Notes under the pieces: model-generated
What the model saw: only the letters and a program-made list of their open reading frames with translations
Told to the model about the DNA's origin: nothing
The model's database searches: none
Assembly (NCBI RefSeq): GCF_905163445.1
Contig: NC_053187.1
Span: 8,246,001-8,310,000 of the forward strand
Origin: Pararge aegeria
Taxonomy: Eukaryota > Arthropoda > Insecta > Lepidoptera > Nymphalidae
Reading direction: 5' to 3'
Length of the DNA: 64,000 bases
Translations under genes and position numbers: made by a program
Shown here: positions 10,550 through 24,200 of the stretch, one piece after another
Position numbering within the stretch: the stretch's first letter is position 1
How the letters are laid out: the number at the start of each line of letters is the position of its first letter

Positions 10550-12296
10550 TGAATTGAATTATGAAATCATAATAACAGCAAAAGATACACCCATGCTATC
10601 ATGTCATTTCTGACATTAAGGATGACATTTGACACTGACAGGTGTATTTTGATTACCAAGCAAAGACAATGAAAACTACGTTCTGTTGAACAGAAACTGG
10701 TATGGCTCTTGTACACGGCGCATGTGAACCGTGTGAAACCGTGATAATTGAGTAATGTATACCACCCGCCAGTTTAGACGAGTTTGCTTGTGTCCAATGT
10801 TTGGCATATGCCCAAAAATGTGAAACAAATAATATTGCAATCAAAAACATTTTAAATCAAGGATTGCAATATTAAATTTTTTAGCTTACTACGCTTACAA
10901 AAAAATTAAAACATTTGTCCTTAGTGGCGATCAAATTAGTTTGGGTTTAGCGTGCGATTATTCACAAGACTTGCTCTAAAAGGGCGCAACTTTGTTCGTA
11001 CTCAGGACCCAAACTTGAAGGCCACCGCGTATGCAAGTTGGATGCCGCGGTTGGGCATAAGCTTTAAATCTTTTGAAGTGAAACTTCTTTATCGGGGTTG
11101 GAAAAAAATTTAGTGTAACATTTTTCAGTTACGCATCACATTTTTTCGTTACTTGTTCCAACCACGGTTGATTCGAGTTTATTCGAACTTCAAATGCATT
11201 GCAAAATTTAAACGGCTGAAGACGTAAGCATATATCATAATACTAATGATGTTGTTAACATTGTAACTTCATCGATAGATTTTTCTGTTCTTTCTCCTGA
11301 CTTATGTATGGCTCAATGCCAAATGGAAAATAGGATGAATATTTTGATTGTTGCACTTTATATATCTCCAAATCAGTTGGACGATATTATTATTATTTTT
11401 TTTCCTCCTCCCTCTTCGTGCCTCTTTACTCGGTTGCAATAATGATAAAAAACCGATCTGAATCAGAAAAATCTTTGAAGCTAGTTGAATTTTTGAAAGA
11501 TTATTTGAATTTTATATATTATTAAAAAAAAAGTCCTCAAACATTAACAACAAGATCCGGCACTAAAATTGCTGGAGTTTTTATGGAATGTAAACAATAT
11601 TTGACGGCCGACTGGCGCAGTGGGGCTTTCTGAGTCCAAGGCCGTGGATTCGATTCCCACTACGGGAAAATGTTTGTGTGATAAACATAAGTGTTTTTCA
11701 GTGTCTGGGTGTTTATATGTATATTATAAGTATTTTATTTATATTACCTATTCATAAAAATATTCTTCAGTCATCTTAGTACGCATAACACAAGCTTACT
11801 TTAGGGCTAGATGGCGATGTGTGTATTGTCGTAGTATATTTATTTATTTATATTTATATTTCATATTTCAGTTACCATAAGCCATAATAATAATATTTCA
11901 ATTAAATTAAAGCTGTAATAATCTTAGTAGTAATAAAGTAAAATACACTAGTACACGAACACATTTTTTTGAATTTTTTTCCCTGTGTAGGAAATTAAAA
12001 TCTATTGCAATATTTCCTAGATAATAAGACGATAAAAATAGTTATGTCTAGAACAATGGCTCATTTAAGAAAAATACTAAAGAATTTATTTTTATATTTA
12101 TTTACTTAACTTATACTACCTTATTACATTATAATTTTATATGTTTTATGCATACTTTTACCAAATACAGTTAAAAAACATAATTAATATAAATCTTAAA
12201 TAGCAATACTACAGGAATACTTTGAATTTTCCAGTTTATAAGAAAATTCCTTGCATTGTATGTTTTCACAAAATTATCCTCGTACACAGATCTTCA
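10550..12296. other. Intergenic DNA between THUMPD1 and the lipase gene
   Basis: Upstream region of THUMPD1 and downstream region of the lipase, both on the minus strand. It contains one SINE (11604-11865) and otherwise AT-rich sequence with no credible ORF. Confidence 0.6.
11604..11865 (+). mobile_element. tRNA-derived SINE (family 1)
   Basis: Starts ACGGCCGACTGGCGCAG (box A-like) with box B GATTCGATTCCCAC. The body has TTTTTCAGTGTCTGGGTGTT and GGGCTAGATGGCGATGTGTG, and it ends in (ATTT)n. The same family occurs at 24847, 25832, 33899, 36395 and 57270. It resembles the Metulj-type SINEs of butterflies; that name is from memory. Confidence 0.8.
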
Positions 12297-15200
12297 TTAT
12301 GTACAGTACTTAGTTTTCATTATAGTTTTCAGTTTTGTGACGACTGGTTTTTTATATTTCGGGCAAACAGTTATACTGAAACAAAAAAAAACATTTAAAA
12401 GAAAGACTAAGGAGGAGGCAGGGTTCTCAATTTAATGAGTTTTTTGTCATCTACTAGCTATCTATGATTCTTGTTTTCACGTTTCCTAATCAAGTATGAA
12501 GTATCCTAGTCCTATCGTACTGGCCACCGGTTTCTTTTATAAAAGAAACCTGTGGCCAGTACGATAGAACGATCCCATCCTCGTCGCCACTTGTAAAATA
12601 CTAGTAATAACTAATAACACTGGTATTACACTCTCTTGCTAGCTATATACATAAGCACATACCGCACGCTTCGTTCCCCAACCTCGGATCCCAGTCCGCA
12701 GTTGACAGCCGACAGCTGACAGCTCGCATTTTACTCTAGTCTACTAGAACCTCTTTCTACAACCTATACACTACATCTATAAAAGGCAGGGATTTAAGCT
12801 TAGTCCCTCCAAGCTATTCTGATGCGGGCTAGTGCCGAAAGTATCTCAATCCTGACCAGACTCTACGACACCCTTTAACTATTGTTACGGGCGACCAGAA
12901 AATGCCTCGACCGATTTTTTTCGCTCCAATACTGAGTGTTCCAACCCACCAAATTCCAGGTAAGCTTAGATTGCGACATCACTTTCGATCAGGCACATCA
13001 AACCTTCAATTGACACTCAAAAACTAAAAGTCACTAAGCATAAAAATGTTAAATACTAACTCTGTGTTATATTCAAGCGACGATATCTTCAGATATTCGA
13101 TATAAACACTGGAGGATTGCAGTAATCGCCAGGTCATCGGGTTGAGGAGATTTGCTTCATATTTCCACTCCACAATCACTGAAATGGGAGGGTGACCAGT
13201 GTCCTTGAAGGCTAACAGCTTAGTCTCAACATCGCCTGGTCTATAGTATTTTCTGTAAACATAGAAAAATGCCATATCTTTACAATTAAGTACTGCATAC
13301 TAAATTTCATTAGATTTTATTCCATAGCTGAGCCAAACATAGGTAACATACAAACAAACACACTTTATGGTATAAATATTGGTGTGCAGAACGGAAAGAG
13401 AGTCGGGGTGTCAAAACTGCTGAACAACGATGGGCTCGAGTCTCGAAGGCACTCGCAGAAGGCATTCGAAAAAGATCACCCGAAATCAGTTAACACAAAA
13501 GTTTAACATTTAGAGAAAAGGCGATTAACCTCGAAGAATGGTAGGCTAGATCACCTGCAGCCATAATTTTATCGGGGGGATGCTGCCTTGCAGTGCCAAT
13601 TCAATACCAAAATGGACAACTTTAGCCACCAGAGACCCCAAAAATAGAGCATAGAATAGTAAAGTTTAAAAGCGAAACTTTGTTTATAAATATTGTTTGT
13701 TTATTAGAATTTAGTGATTAAAGATTTTGTTATTTTGGTTGTTATAGATAAATCCTAGTTCTATTTCATATTCATTAGTTGTAAAACATATATGACCAAC
13801 ATGACAGACGTCAGGGATCCGATTCCTTCAGACATCGTGCATAGGTTAAAATATGTTAGAGGTAATTTTTTGAAACTAGTTTGTCCATATAAAAAGCAAT
13901 CTAACGAATTTATTCGGAGATAAATTTCAGATGTCTTGGGTCTCTGTGTTATTCCCATACATAATCATTTATATTATTGTTTTCATACACGATAACTAAT
14001 CGTCGCTATTTATATTTAAGTGCGTCAGCATTATTAATTTATATCGTTATCAAGAATTAAAAAAAAACTACTATAACATATTGCTTTACAAACAATGATA
14101 ATGTAGTTCCGCTTACATTGGTATTTTCAAGTTTGTAATATAAACAAAAGTATTGAACCTGTGACCCGCATACGTAATGTCAATTATTGCGCTGTACTTT
14201 GATACTAATTTTTATCGGAATCCATATAGTAATGTCACCCCAAATTCGAGTCGAGTCTATTGAGATAAAATGATGCTAGCAATTAATTAAAGGTAACATT
14301 ATAGCATAACTCTTTAGATTGGTACGTATCGATCATTTGAGAGCAGGATGACATAACTAAAATGCGATTTTTTAGTTAAATAATTAGGTACAAAAGTTTA
14401 CTTTTAGCTACAATGGTGGCATCTTTTCTTTCGAAGCGGTGATAGCCCAGTGGCTTCAACATAAAAGTCAAAGTCAAAAATATCTTTATTCAAGTAGGCC
14501 CATAGGTGGCACTTTTGATGCGTACATAAGAATTACACGGTAGTGAGATGATGGCGATAACCACATTCGTAAACTTAAAACTAAAGCTACGAGGGTTCCA
14601 AACGCGTCCTGGTCTAAGAACAAGCCCACAACAAACTTAGCCGGGTGTTTTTTTTTTGTTATCACCATCTCATAATGTCATTTTAAATCATTAGAAGAGC
14701 AACTTAGTTAGAGCAATAATTTACACCCAAGCTTTTTTATCGTTTACGTAGTCCTTTATACTATAATAGGACTTTTCTATAAGCTTACGTTTAATACAAA
14801 CTTTGAACTTTTTAAGAGATATCTCCAAGATGTCAATTGGTAGTTTATTGTATGCAATTTCCTTTAAACGAATTATGAATTTTATGTAACCTAGTACCCA
14901 TAACTTTCGAGAGAGCGAGTTCGAATCCAATCAAGCACCTCTAACTTTTCTAAGCTATGTGCATTTTAAGCTATTAACGGTGAAGGAAAACATCGTCAGG
15001 AAACCTGCATCCCTGAGAGTTCTCCATAATGTTCTCAAAGGTGTGTGAAGTCCATCAATCCGCACTGGGCCAGCGTGATGGACTACGGCATAACCCCTTC
15101 TCATTGTGGGAGAGGCATGGTGTATGGTGATGGCATCTTTCGAACACGTAAAAGCGGTAAAGCAAATTGTAGCGTAAGTCTTTTCGTTTTGAAAATATTT

Positions 15201-18200
15201 AAATTACAAAAAATGCTCTGTTAAACATTTTGAGATATCTCGTTGTAGCAAACGAGCTATATGCTAAAAACAAATTATATGTCATACTGACCGAAGAAAG
15301 CAGTAAGAGTGTCTCTCTTGAGAGAAACTATCTCATCACTACGACATTTATCACGTTTTCGTAGTAGTAATCGGGGCTAAAGTGTCATTGAGTGCTTTGA
15401 GGAACGGGTCTGCTTGATACTCACTGTTCTTCATTCATCAGCTTCTGATCACTTTTGTTGTTATTCCTATCGACGATAGTGATCGATATCCTCCCCACAT
15501 CCGGTCCGTGGCGTATGCTCTCCGTTGAGTTGGACACTTTCAAGGTCAATTCGTAATGTACTCCTGTACAAAAAAACAATGTCCAAATATCACATTGTGT
15601 ATTATTTTTCCTCAATCGTATAAATTTCCTTATTGTTTTATATCGAGGACATAGACATGTGTAATTTAACTGAAGACTAGCAGAATCCTTTTGTGTGTTA
15701 AAAATAATGGCACTCAGTATTAAAGAATAATATATTCATTACTCGTAGACACACAACAGTAAAAATTCTCTCTAGACTACATATTTCAATTTTTTTTTGT
15801 AATACACTGGGGTCTTTTAACTCTGAATTAACGGTTTTTTTTACATTAACCGATTAGTTCAATGACTTGTTTGTCAATCAATAAAATTCTAATTCTAAAT
15901 GCAACATTATTCAAAAAATAACTTTTTTTTTTGAAAAACCTTGACACCTCGAAAACACAAACTTTATCAGTATTTATAAAAAAATAATCTGTTTCATGCG
16001 TTAGTTGTAAGCTCTCTAACATGGATTTGGCCATGCAGTTTAGTATTAAGTCATGAAGTCGTAAAATTAAGTGGAAAAAAAGCGTTATCGTAATAATAAA
16101 ATGTCGTAACTCACTACAAAATGGCTTCAAGCTGCCAGTCATCGCGTAAAGTGCTATGTTAGAGTTAGAATCGACCATGTCTCCCAACTGCAAACGCCGA
16201 TACACGTTATGTGAGTGCAAACCCATTGGTATGCAGAGATGTTTGCTATCGCAGGTAGTGCAATTGCCTTCTAAGAATGCCTGAAAGTAAAAAAATACTA
16301 TTATTATTATTTTGTTATTTTTATTATTTTGTCATTTAAATCCGACCGTTGGAAGAATGCGTTTCTAAAAATGCGCAATCGAACGGACTATGTTACTTTA
16401 AAATAGCGTGAAATTTAGGACAAAATTTTTTTTAAATTATTTATTTGCCTTACGAATAATTAATCATTATCATTAAAATATACATTTAGAATAAACGATA
16501 TATGTTTACTTTTGCGGTAAAGAAATAAGATTTAATCTTTTTTGGAAATCTACACAGGGCCTACTACCACCGATCGTTTTAAGTAGTTTTATTTTAAAAT
16601 AACATTTTATATAAAACATCTTTACGTCTAGCAATATAATAAGGATTTGATTCTGAAATCTAATTATCATGTCTACAATATTAAAATAAAACTGATTTAA
16701 GTGATGGCCTATACTGAGCTGTTTCAAGGTTACAACATGTAACCTTGAAACACGTATTATAGTCGTAAAAATGTAATAGGCCCGTTTTGACATTTGTGCA
16801 AGACCATAGAATGTAACTGTAAGAAACAATAAAATAAAAATAAATTACATACAGTGTTTTAAAAAATGCGCAAATTTTTTTGGGACGTTAAATAATATGA
16901 AAGAATATATTGCGAGTATTCTTTTTGCGCTTACTTTATAGTAGCATGTAATTTATAATTGTTGCGAAACGTTCCTAAAACAGTTACGTTCTCAGTCTTT
17001 TTTTTTTATTCTACAGCTGTAACCATTTTTTTACTGAATATCGAAATTAAATATTGTGTAGTTATCTTTACTGCAAAGAATGAGCTTGGTTCTCAAAATG
17101 GGTTCTAAATAATGAGTCTGAGTTGATGTATCTGACCAAGCGGCACATGACTGAAGCGTCCCCGCGCGCACTGCGCAGTTTTTCGTTCCTCATCTTGTAA
17201 AGTTGACTGTGCGCTCGTTTAAGTTTGATATATATTGTTTACTATTACGTTAACTATGGCTCTTCTATTTTGGACATTAATTTAAACATAGTGTTTTGAC
17301 TCGATTTTTGTGTTTGTTGTTATATAGTACTAACTCTGTTTCAACATGTTGAACAGCCAGTCACGCGTATTGGTTGTGAAGTTAAAGGAATACTTTGAAC
17401 GAACGAACACTTTACAATACATAATAATATCAATCAAGTACTGATACAAACTTGAATTGATTTATCGTGAGTATCGAGTCCCGAGTCTTATGGTTCCGTA
17501 ACTAGTTACGTCGCGATGACAAATGTCAAAACGGGCCTATTACATTTTTACGACTATAGAGTAATGTATGACAAACTGACAGTCGTAAGGAATATGGATG
17601 CCATTCTTTAAGCGGCAGGACTGTAGCGGCTACTACAAAAATGAGAGTGTACCTCATAAGATTTGCACTGAATCGCCATAAATGGGCACGTAGGAGCGAT
17701 GCTCTCGGTGAAGAACTCATAGCTCCTCTCATGGTTGCAGCTCACAAACTGCACCACCTTCTTGTACATATCGTTGTCCACTCCCTGGTAGCCTTGACCG
17801 CCGTTTTTGCACCCCGGTTGAGTTGAACCGCCATTCGGGTAGAAGTCTACGTGACCGATCGGTTCAGAGATACCAAACCCTGGAAAATTTTGGTCATATT
17901 ATTTACACTTGACATAAATAAATTCAGTGTAAATGTAAGACAACTTCCTAGTTGAAGTTTTACATTTAGGAATATTACCAGTTCACTTCCATCTAAATTA
18001 TCATGTAAGAATAGTATGGCCGTATGCATTCCAAACGTCTTGTTGGTGAATAGCTATACCGAAACACACACCAAAATTTTTTGATATTGAGAAAGATGTG
18101 AAGTAGACTTTTTTTTTATTCTACTACAAATTAGCCCTTGACTGAAATCTAACCTGGTAAGTTATGATACAGTCTAAGATGTTAGCGGGCTAACCTGTTA

Positions 18201-21200
18201 GGAAGTATGGTTGTTATACCCCTATTGGTTTCTACGCGACATCACGTAACACTAAATCGTTTGATGGCACGTCTTTGGCGGTAGGGTGCTAACTAGCCAC
18301 GGCCAAAGCCTCCCACTAGACCAGACTAGAGAAAATTTAGAAATTATAAATTCCACAGTACTCACTTCGTCAAATGTATGAAAAGGAGTGAAGTTGAGAA
18401 GTTACTCTCTATCTCTACAAAAATAGAGTAGGTAACTTTTCAGGACTTAGTAGTCACTCTGCAAGACTCCTTTGATGATCGCCCTGCGAAGTATTACTCT
18501 GCGTATAGGCGATAATTTCCCATTTACCATCAAGTGGGTCATCTGTCTGATCCGTCAAAAATTACTGTAATATTTTGATATTTAATGATGATTATCCAAA
18601 GCAAATACCGGTACGGATCTTCTCTCAGAATGAGAAGGGCTTCATTAATAGGCCATAAATCCACTGCTGTATTCAATGCCACGCTGGGCAGACAAGTTGG
18701 TGATCTGTATAGGTAGTATTAGCACAGAGAACGCTTTTGCCCGTTCACCGTTATGTTCCTTTAGTCTCGGGTAGTTAAGGGAGTGACAATTGTATTTCAA
18801 TTAGGACGTGCTTTTTTAATAAATACCTGAGAAATATAACGGCATAGCATTGCTGTGAATGATGTCCACGAACTGGGCGTCGGATCTGTCCAACCGCACT
18901 AAAGTCACGGTGTTACTGAAGTACGGAGCCGCGGGGTCCAGCCCGGTTATACGTCCTAATTTGAGGTTGAAATTCTGTAAAAAAAACGCACGGATCAGCG
19001 TTGATAATATTTTGTTATGTTTTAAGCGAAAAAATTAAAAAAAAAGTCTACCTACTTTTTTTGCTATTTCACTAAAAGTTAACCCCGACGCCCCCGACTG
19101 CAATCACTAATTTCGTAAGTGATGATGCAGCCTTAGATCCTAGCGGGCTAACCGGGCTAGGCTAGCGGGATGGGAATATGGCGGCTATATTTAACCTTTA
19201 ATAAAAGCGCCTGCCGGCACGTTTGAGACGGTAGAGTGGTAAGCCTCGACAGACGTCTCACACCACCTATTTAAATGCCTTATTTCTTCAATTCATTGGC
19301 ATGAAATAATAAACAAAAAAAGTATATTAAAAAAATATATATTACTAGTTTGGTATGTCAGGAGCATCCTGCTAAGGTGTGAGCGGCGCGGTGCGGCTAC
19401 GATATCAATTCAATCCGTTGCTGTCATTTTAGCCAGCGGAAAAATATTCAAAAATGTTTCATTCATGTTGACCTTTCATTGATCAGTTGCTTTTTGCAGT
19501 AATGTTTGTTTTAATTATTTATCACTGCAGTAGAAACATTCGCTTTTTTTAATATTGCTTGAAGTTACTAAGATTTTCTTCATTTTAAAACATCTGCATA
19601 CCATGTATCATTACATGGTATGCTGATGTTTTAACACTATATGCACGCCACTGCATCTAGTCCCATCTTCTACCTGCGATCACCAATCCGTCTTGCCTAG
19701 TGTGGTTATTATACGAGCAAACCCCGCCCGCTGGGAGAGGACTTTAGTCCAACAGTGGACGGTTATCTATAGTCTATCGAAGAGTATAATAATATTTGTT
19801 ACCTTTTGCAAAGCATGACCACAATATCCTCCTAAATGTGCTCCTAAGGAATGCCCGATGTAATGAAAATTATCCAAGTTTGACAATTGTAACACTTCCT
19901 GTAACAAAATAATATCTATTTTAACGTGACAACTGCAGCATGTAGTAATGATAAATAAATAGAAGATTGTGCTAAAGACGCATAAAACAATCCAGTACAA
20001 GGATTAAATGTGTTTTACGACCGAGTTTATACACCCTGCTTTTCACTTATTCGAGTTCAGAATAAATGAATATTATCAAAAAATAAAAGAAAACTTTCCT
20101 AGTTTTCTCCGTCAACTTAAATGAACTAGAAAAATTAAGAAAATTAAAAAGTAACAAAAACGTAAGGTTTATATTCTCTTTGCACCAAACGTTAGGCATA
20201 ACTCCTGAGGACCTACTACTACAGCTTTATTAATACTCCCTAAACCGATGTCAGTGAGTCCTCTTTTACTAAAACGTCCCTTAAAACATAGAAACTACGG
20301 TTTCATGTGAGTCTTTTCATTAATATAAAACTAAATTAGTATTTAATGATTACAGCTTTTTTGACATTATACCAAACTGAAGCCTATTTCCAATAAAAAC
20401 ATGTGTATGTCGTTCAACTCACGTATATATTACGTATAAGGTGTGCAGTCATAACACCAACAAGCCTTATATTGGCAACCGCTTGGCCATACGGCGGCTG
20501 GGATCCACGACGCCAATCCACCACTGTAACTGTAGCTGCATCATTCCCTGCTTGGTTCAAAAGCGCTTCCGCAATGTTTTGGATCTAGAACATGTTAACT
20601 TATTGTCGCTTATTATTTAACGCGACATAACGTCGGAATAGTTATGTTGTGCTTTCAAGCTGTGACATTTGAACTACGGGCGTTAGATATTGCAGTGTTT
20701 TATACATTCTGATATTTGACTTTGACAATGGTTCTTTCATTCCGACGCTATGCCACGTTTATTAATAAGGGGGTACATGATTATTATATTTGACTATTAT
20801 ATTGACAATTAAAATAGTTGTTCGGCCGAACGGAGAACTCGCGTAAGGCGTTTATAAAATTTTTTTTTTTACTTTTCTATCGATACAATAAATGTTAAAG
20901 GTTAATTTGCGCTCCATCACTGATAAACATTAGTCAGTCCAGAGTCCTGCCCTATCGCCTTGTGTATCGGATTTTTTTGTGCCGCCAGAAATGGCACAGC
21001 GTACTCTGTGCTGCTACTACTACTATACACTGAGGTCACCAACCCGTCTGCAAAGCATGTTTATTATATGGGCAAAACTTCCCCTTAGGGCTTTTAGTCA
21101 TACATCAGGGCTAGCACAGGCAGGCGACAAAAATTATATCCCCTCGCAAGGGATATAATTTTTAACGGAGGAACGTGTTTACCTGCAAAAGCACGGGACC

Positions 21201-24200
21201 ATAGAATGGGAGAAGTTTACCCTCGATTATAATTACACATATATTATTTGGATATTTTTTCTACTTGTGCGCCAGTGCTCTGGGAGTTAAAATAGCTGTG
21301 GGAGCAGATAAATTTTTATCCCTTCCCCGGGGATATAGATGTCTCCTGCCCATAATAGCCGTGCTGGTGACTGTTATAGGCTACTTACGATTATTTAAAT
21401 ATCTTTGACCTAAGTATATTTATTGATAAATAGTTAATACTAACCCAAAGTTTGTGTCCGCCTTCTAAGAATCCGTGTGAGATGAAGTAAAAAGGCCCCC
21501 TAGGATCAAGATTGGCATTCCGAATTTTTTCTACATCCTTAGACTGCAGCAACACTGGTATCTTTCTGTTTCTTCTGGTAAACACTGCGTATCTGAAAAA
21601 AAAAATCCGTTATTAAACTTTTCTATGGAATGTTGGAAGACATCACCATCTTTGAATGACTACGTAATGAGGAAAGATTGAATTTATTAATTAACTTGGA
21701 ACTTATTAATTAATTAAGCCCAAATGAATGTTTGTATTTTTAATATTCTCCGCTTTCACAGGAAGCTAGAATCCTATAACACTGTTGAAAAACACTTCAT
21801 TAAAAATAACTTATAAGTTGAACATATTTAGTTATAAGGCAAACACTCGTTTTGCATAAGCCGTGGGAGGAAGTATTTATGTAGGTAATAATTTGTAATT
21901 CTATGGTTTGATTTTGTTTGCTGAAATAGTTGCAAGCGCTTTGTGAGAAGACACCAGCGAGCGTCGGCTACTTCAAAGATTTGGCAGGTACTGTACACTC
22001 AGTGGAAATTGGAGTATCGCACTTCGAAGGATTCAGGGGGAGACTAAGATTTTTTCTTTTTCCACCATTGTGATTGAAAAACAAAGTTACTAAATAATTA
22101 AATAATACATTATACACCTATTCATTAATCTCTTAAACCTAGATTGAAATAGCCTGCAAACTGTTTGAGCGGATGAACTATATATTATTGATTTGTAATC
22201 ATTGTTTTCGTAAGTATACACATACTCGTAAAGGCAAAAGGTGACTGATGTTCAGTTCGAAGAACTTATCGTAGGTCCCGGGATCAAATCCTGATAAGGC
22301 TATTCTCGACGGCCACGGGAAAGGCCGCGAAGTTTGGACTGAACTCCACTACTACTTGATACAGATCTATATAGGTGCAAAATCATAATTAAATGAGAAG
22401 CTTATAATAAAGCTGCCCCACTGATCTACAGGTTAACTACGGCTCAAGAACTCCTGGGTTAAATTCCCGGGTGTGGCAAAGAATTATTAGGTATTGGATT
22501 TCTCTGTTAGAAAAAGAACTGAAACTGAGAAGTCGGTCAGTAGCTAATAAAACTTTTAGATGAATAGAAAAAATACATAAATTATTTTATATATATATAA
22601 ATATATATATTTTTTTTTTCTTAAATTGCTGCACCAACCCGTTCCTTCGTTTTTTTTTTTTTTTCCTAACGTCAAAGGTTGTCTGGAAGAGATCGCTTTA
22701 GTGATAAGACCGCATTTGCACGCTCTATTTTATTTTTATTATTTTAAGTTTCTTCTATTTGTGTTTAATTTATATAAAATGTGTGTGTGCAATAAAGACT
22801 TAAAACAAACAAAAACAAATACCTACTATATAAACATTGTTTTAGACATTTCGGTTTAGATAAAGTTTCTTAATTTTATCCTTCTGCTATTTAACACAGT
22901 TTAGGTAAAAACGCTTTAGTAAAAATATAAAATTTAATAAATGCAAAATTAAAAATAAGTTGCAATTTGCTACATGTTTGTGATTTTCAGTACTTATTCG
23001 ATCGCTTAAAAGTTAATAAGGATTTATATGGAATCGAAAGAGCGCCGCCTCGAGACAATACTTTTAGAAATCTCACAATGGTTGAAGAGATCAAAGGTTG
23101 GCTTGCCCTTAATATCGGTAGAACAAAGATATAGTTTACCAAAATTACTAACGAAATTCCAACTTATATTGTCAGTGATATAACGCCACAATGCTGTTAT
23201 GAGACATTTATATTTTGTTTTGTCTCAGTAGGCTCAAATGATAGATCGATGTCACGGACGAGCCCCCACTCTTATCTTAATTGTACTAAGTAAATGGTAT
23301 TATTAGCTTGTACTTTGAACAAACGGGCATCTAGAAAGGTTGGACATTTTACGTTATAATTACTATGATAAGATATAATTAATTTATACTATCATTGGGT
23401 AGAGCAGAGTTATATTAACATAACAGTTTCACTCGTACAATATGACATCTTACAAATAAGGATTATAGTGCTGAAACAAAATAATACTGCTTTAATAGTT
23501 TAAAGTATGCCCTCTGCTCGAAGCCCTCTTTACCCGAGTACCTTCCTTTCTTTTTTTATAATAATAATTCAAAGACACAGAATACAAACTCAATGGAGTT
23601 TCAGGACATCAAGTCTATGTACATCTACTTATGATTGTAAGAAATAAATAAAATGAAATGAGCACCACCACCTGCAGGTAAGAGAAAAAGCACGTCTTGC
23701 AAAATGCCGCCCTGTATCCATCAATTCGAGGCGTAGGTGTTAAGCCTCGAGTACCTCTAATAACACCGGCAACCACGGCCTTCAGACCGGAACACAGCAT
23801 TGCAGCAATGCTGCTAAGCGGCATAAATAAGCATGGCGATAGTACTTCCCCGGACTCACTAAAAGCTGTACAACTTCTCTGTCAACACTATCGCATTTCT
23901 TATATCCAAGTCAAACAAAGTTCTAAAAAGAAGAGCGGTTATAGCCTTGTGGTTACGACTTCCGCCTCCCTTTGAGAGGCAGAGTTCCATCCCACGCACT
24001 TCTAACTGTTCTTCGATAAGAAACTATGCGTTATTAAGCATTAAGAAATCGAAACGACACTCCGATTTTCCAGCTGTATATTAAACTCCACGTAGGGCTG
24101 CCTGGACGGAGAAATTCTAATTTGTAACTTTTTGCATATTAATATTTCATGATTTTTTTTTGATTTAGTTTAGTTTTTAATTATTCTGTTACTAGCGTAC

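Noticed and set aside
10653..10850. 65-codon minus ORF upstream of THUMPD1
   Set aside because: No homology recognised, AT-rich intergenic sequence, no supporting splice or start context.
13024..13060. Lipase ending by read-through of exon 10 (stop at 13024)
   Set aside because: A GTTAGT donor at 13060-13055 joins in phase to an exon at 12375-12297 that supplies the conserved Cys-Pro end of the PLAT domain, so the spliced end is preferred.
16506..16829. 107-codon minus ORF near the inverted repeat
   Set aside because: AT-rich, no domain, spans an intron of the lipase and the left inverted-repeat arm; not an exon in any compatible phase.
22405..22480. tRNA gene candidate
   Set aside because: Box A- and box B-like motifs are present, but no acceptor stem or anticodon arm pairs well and a SINE body follows. 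The same holds for the heads of SINE families 1-3.
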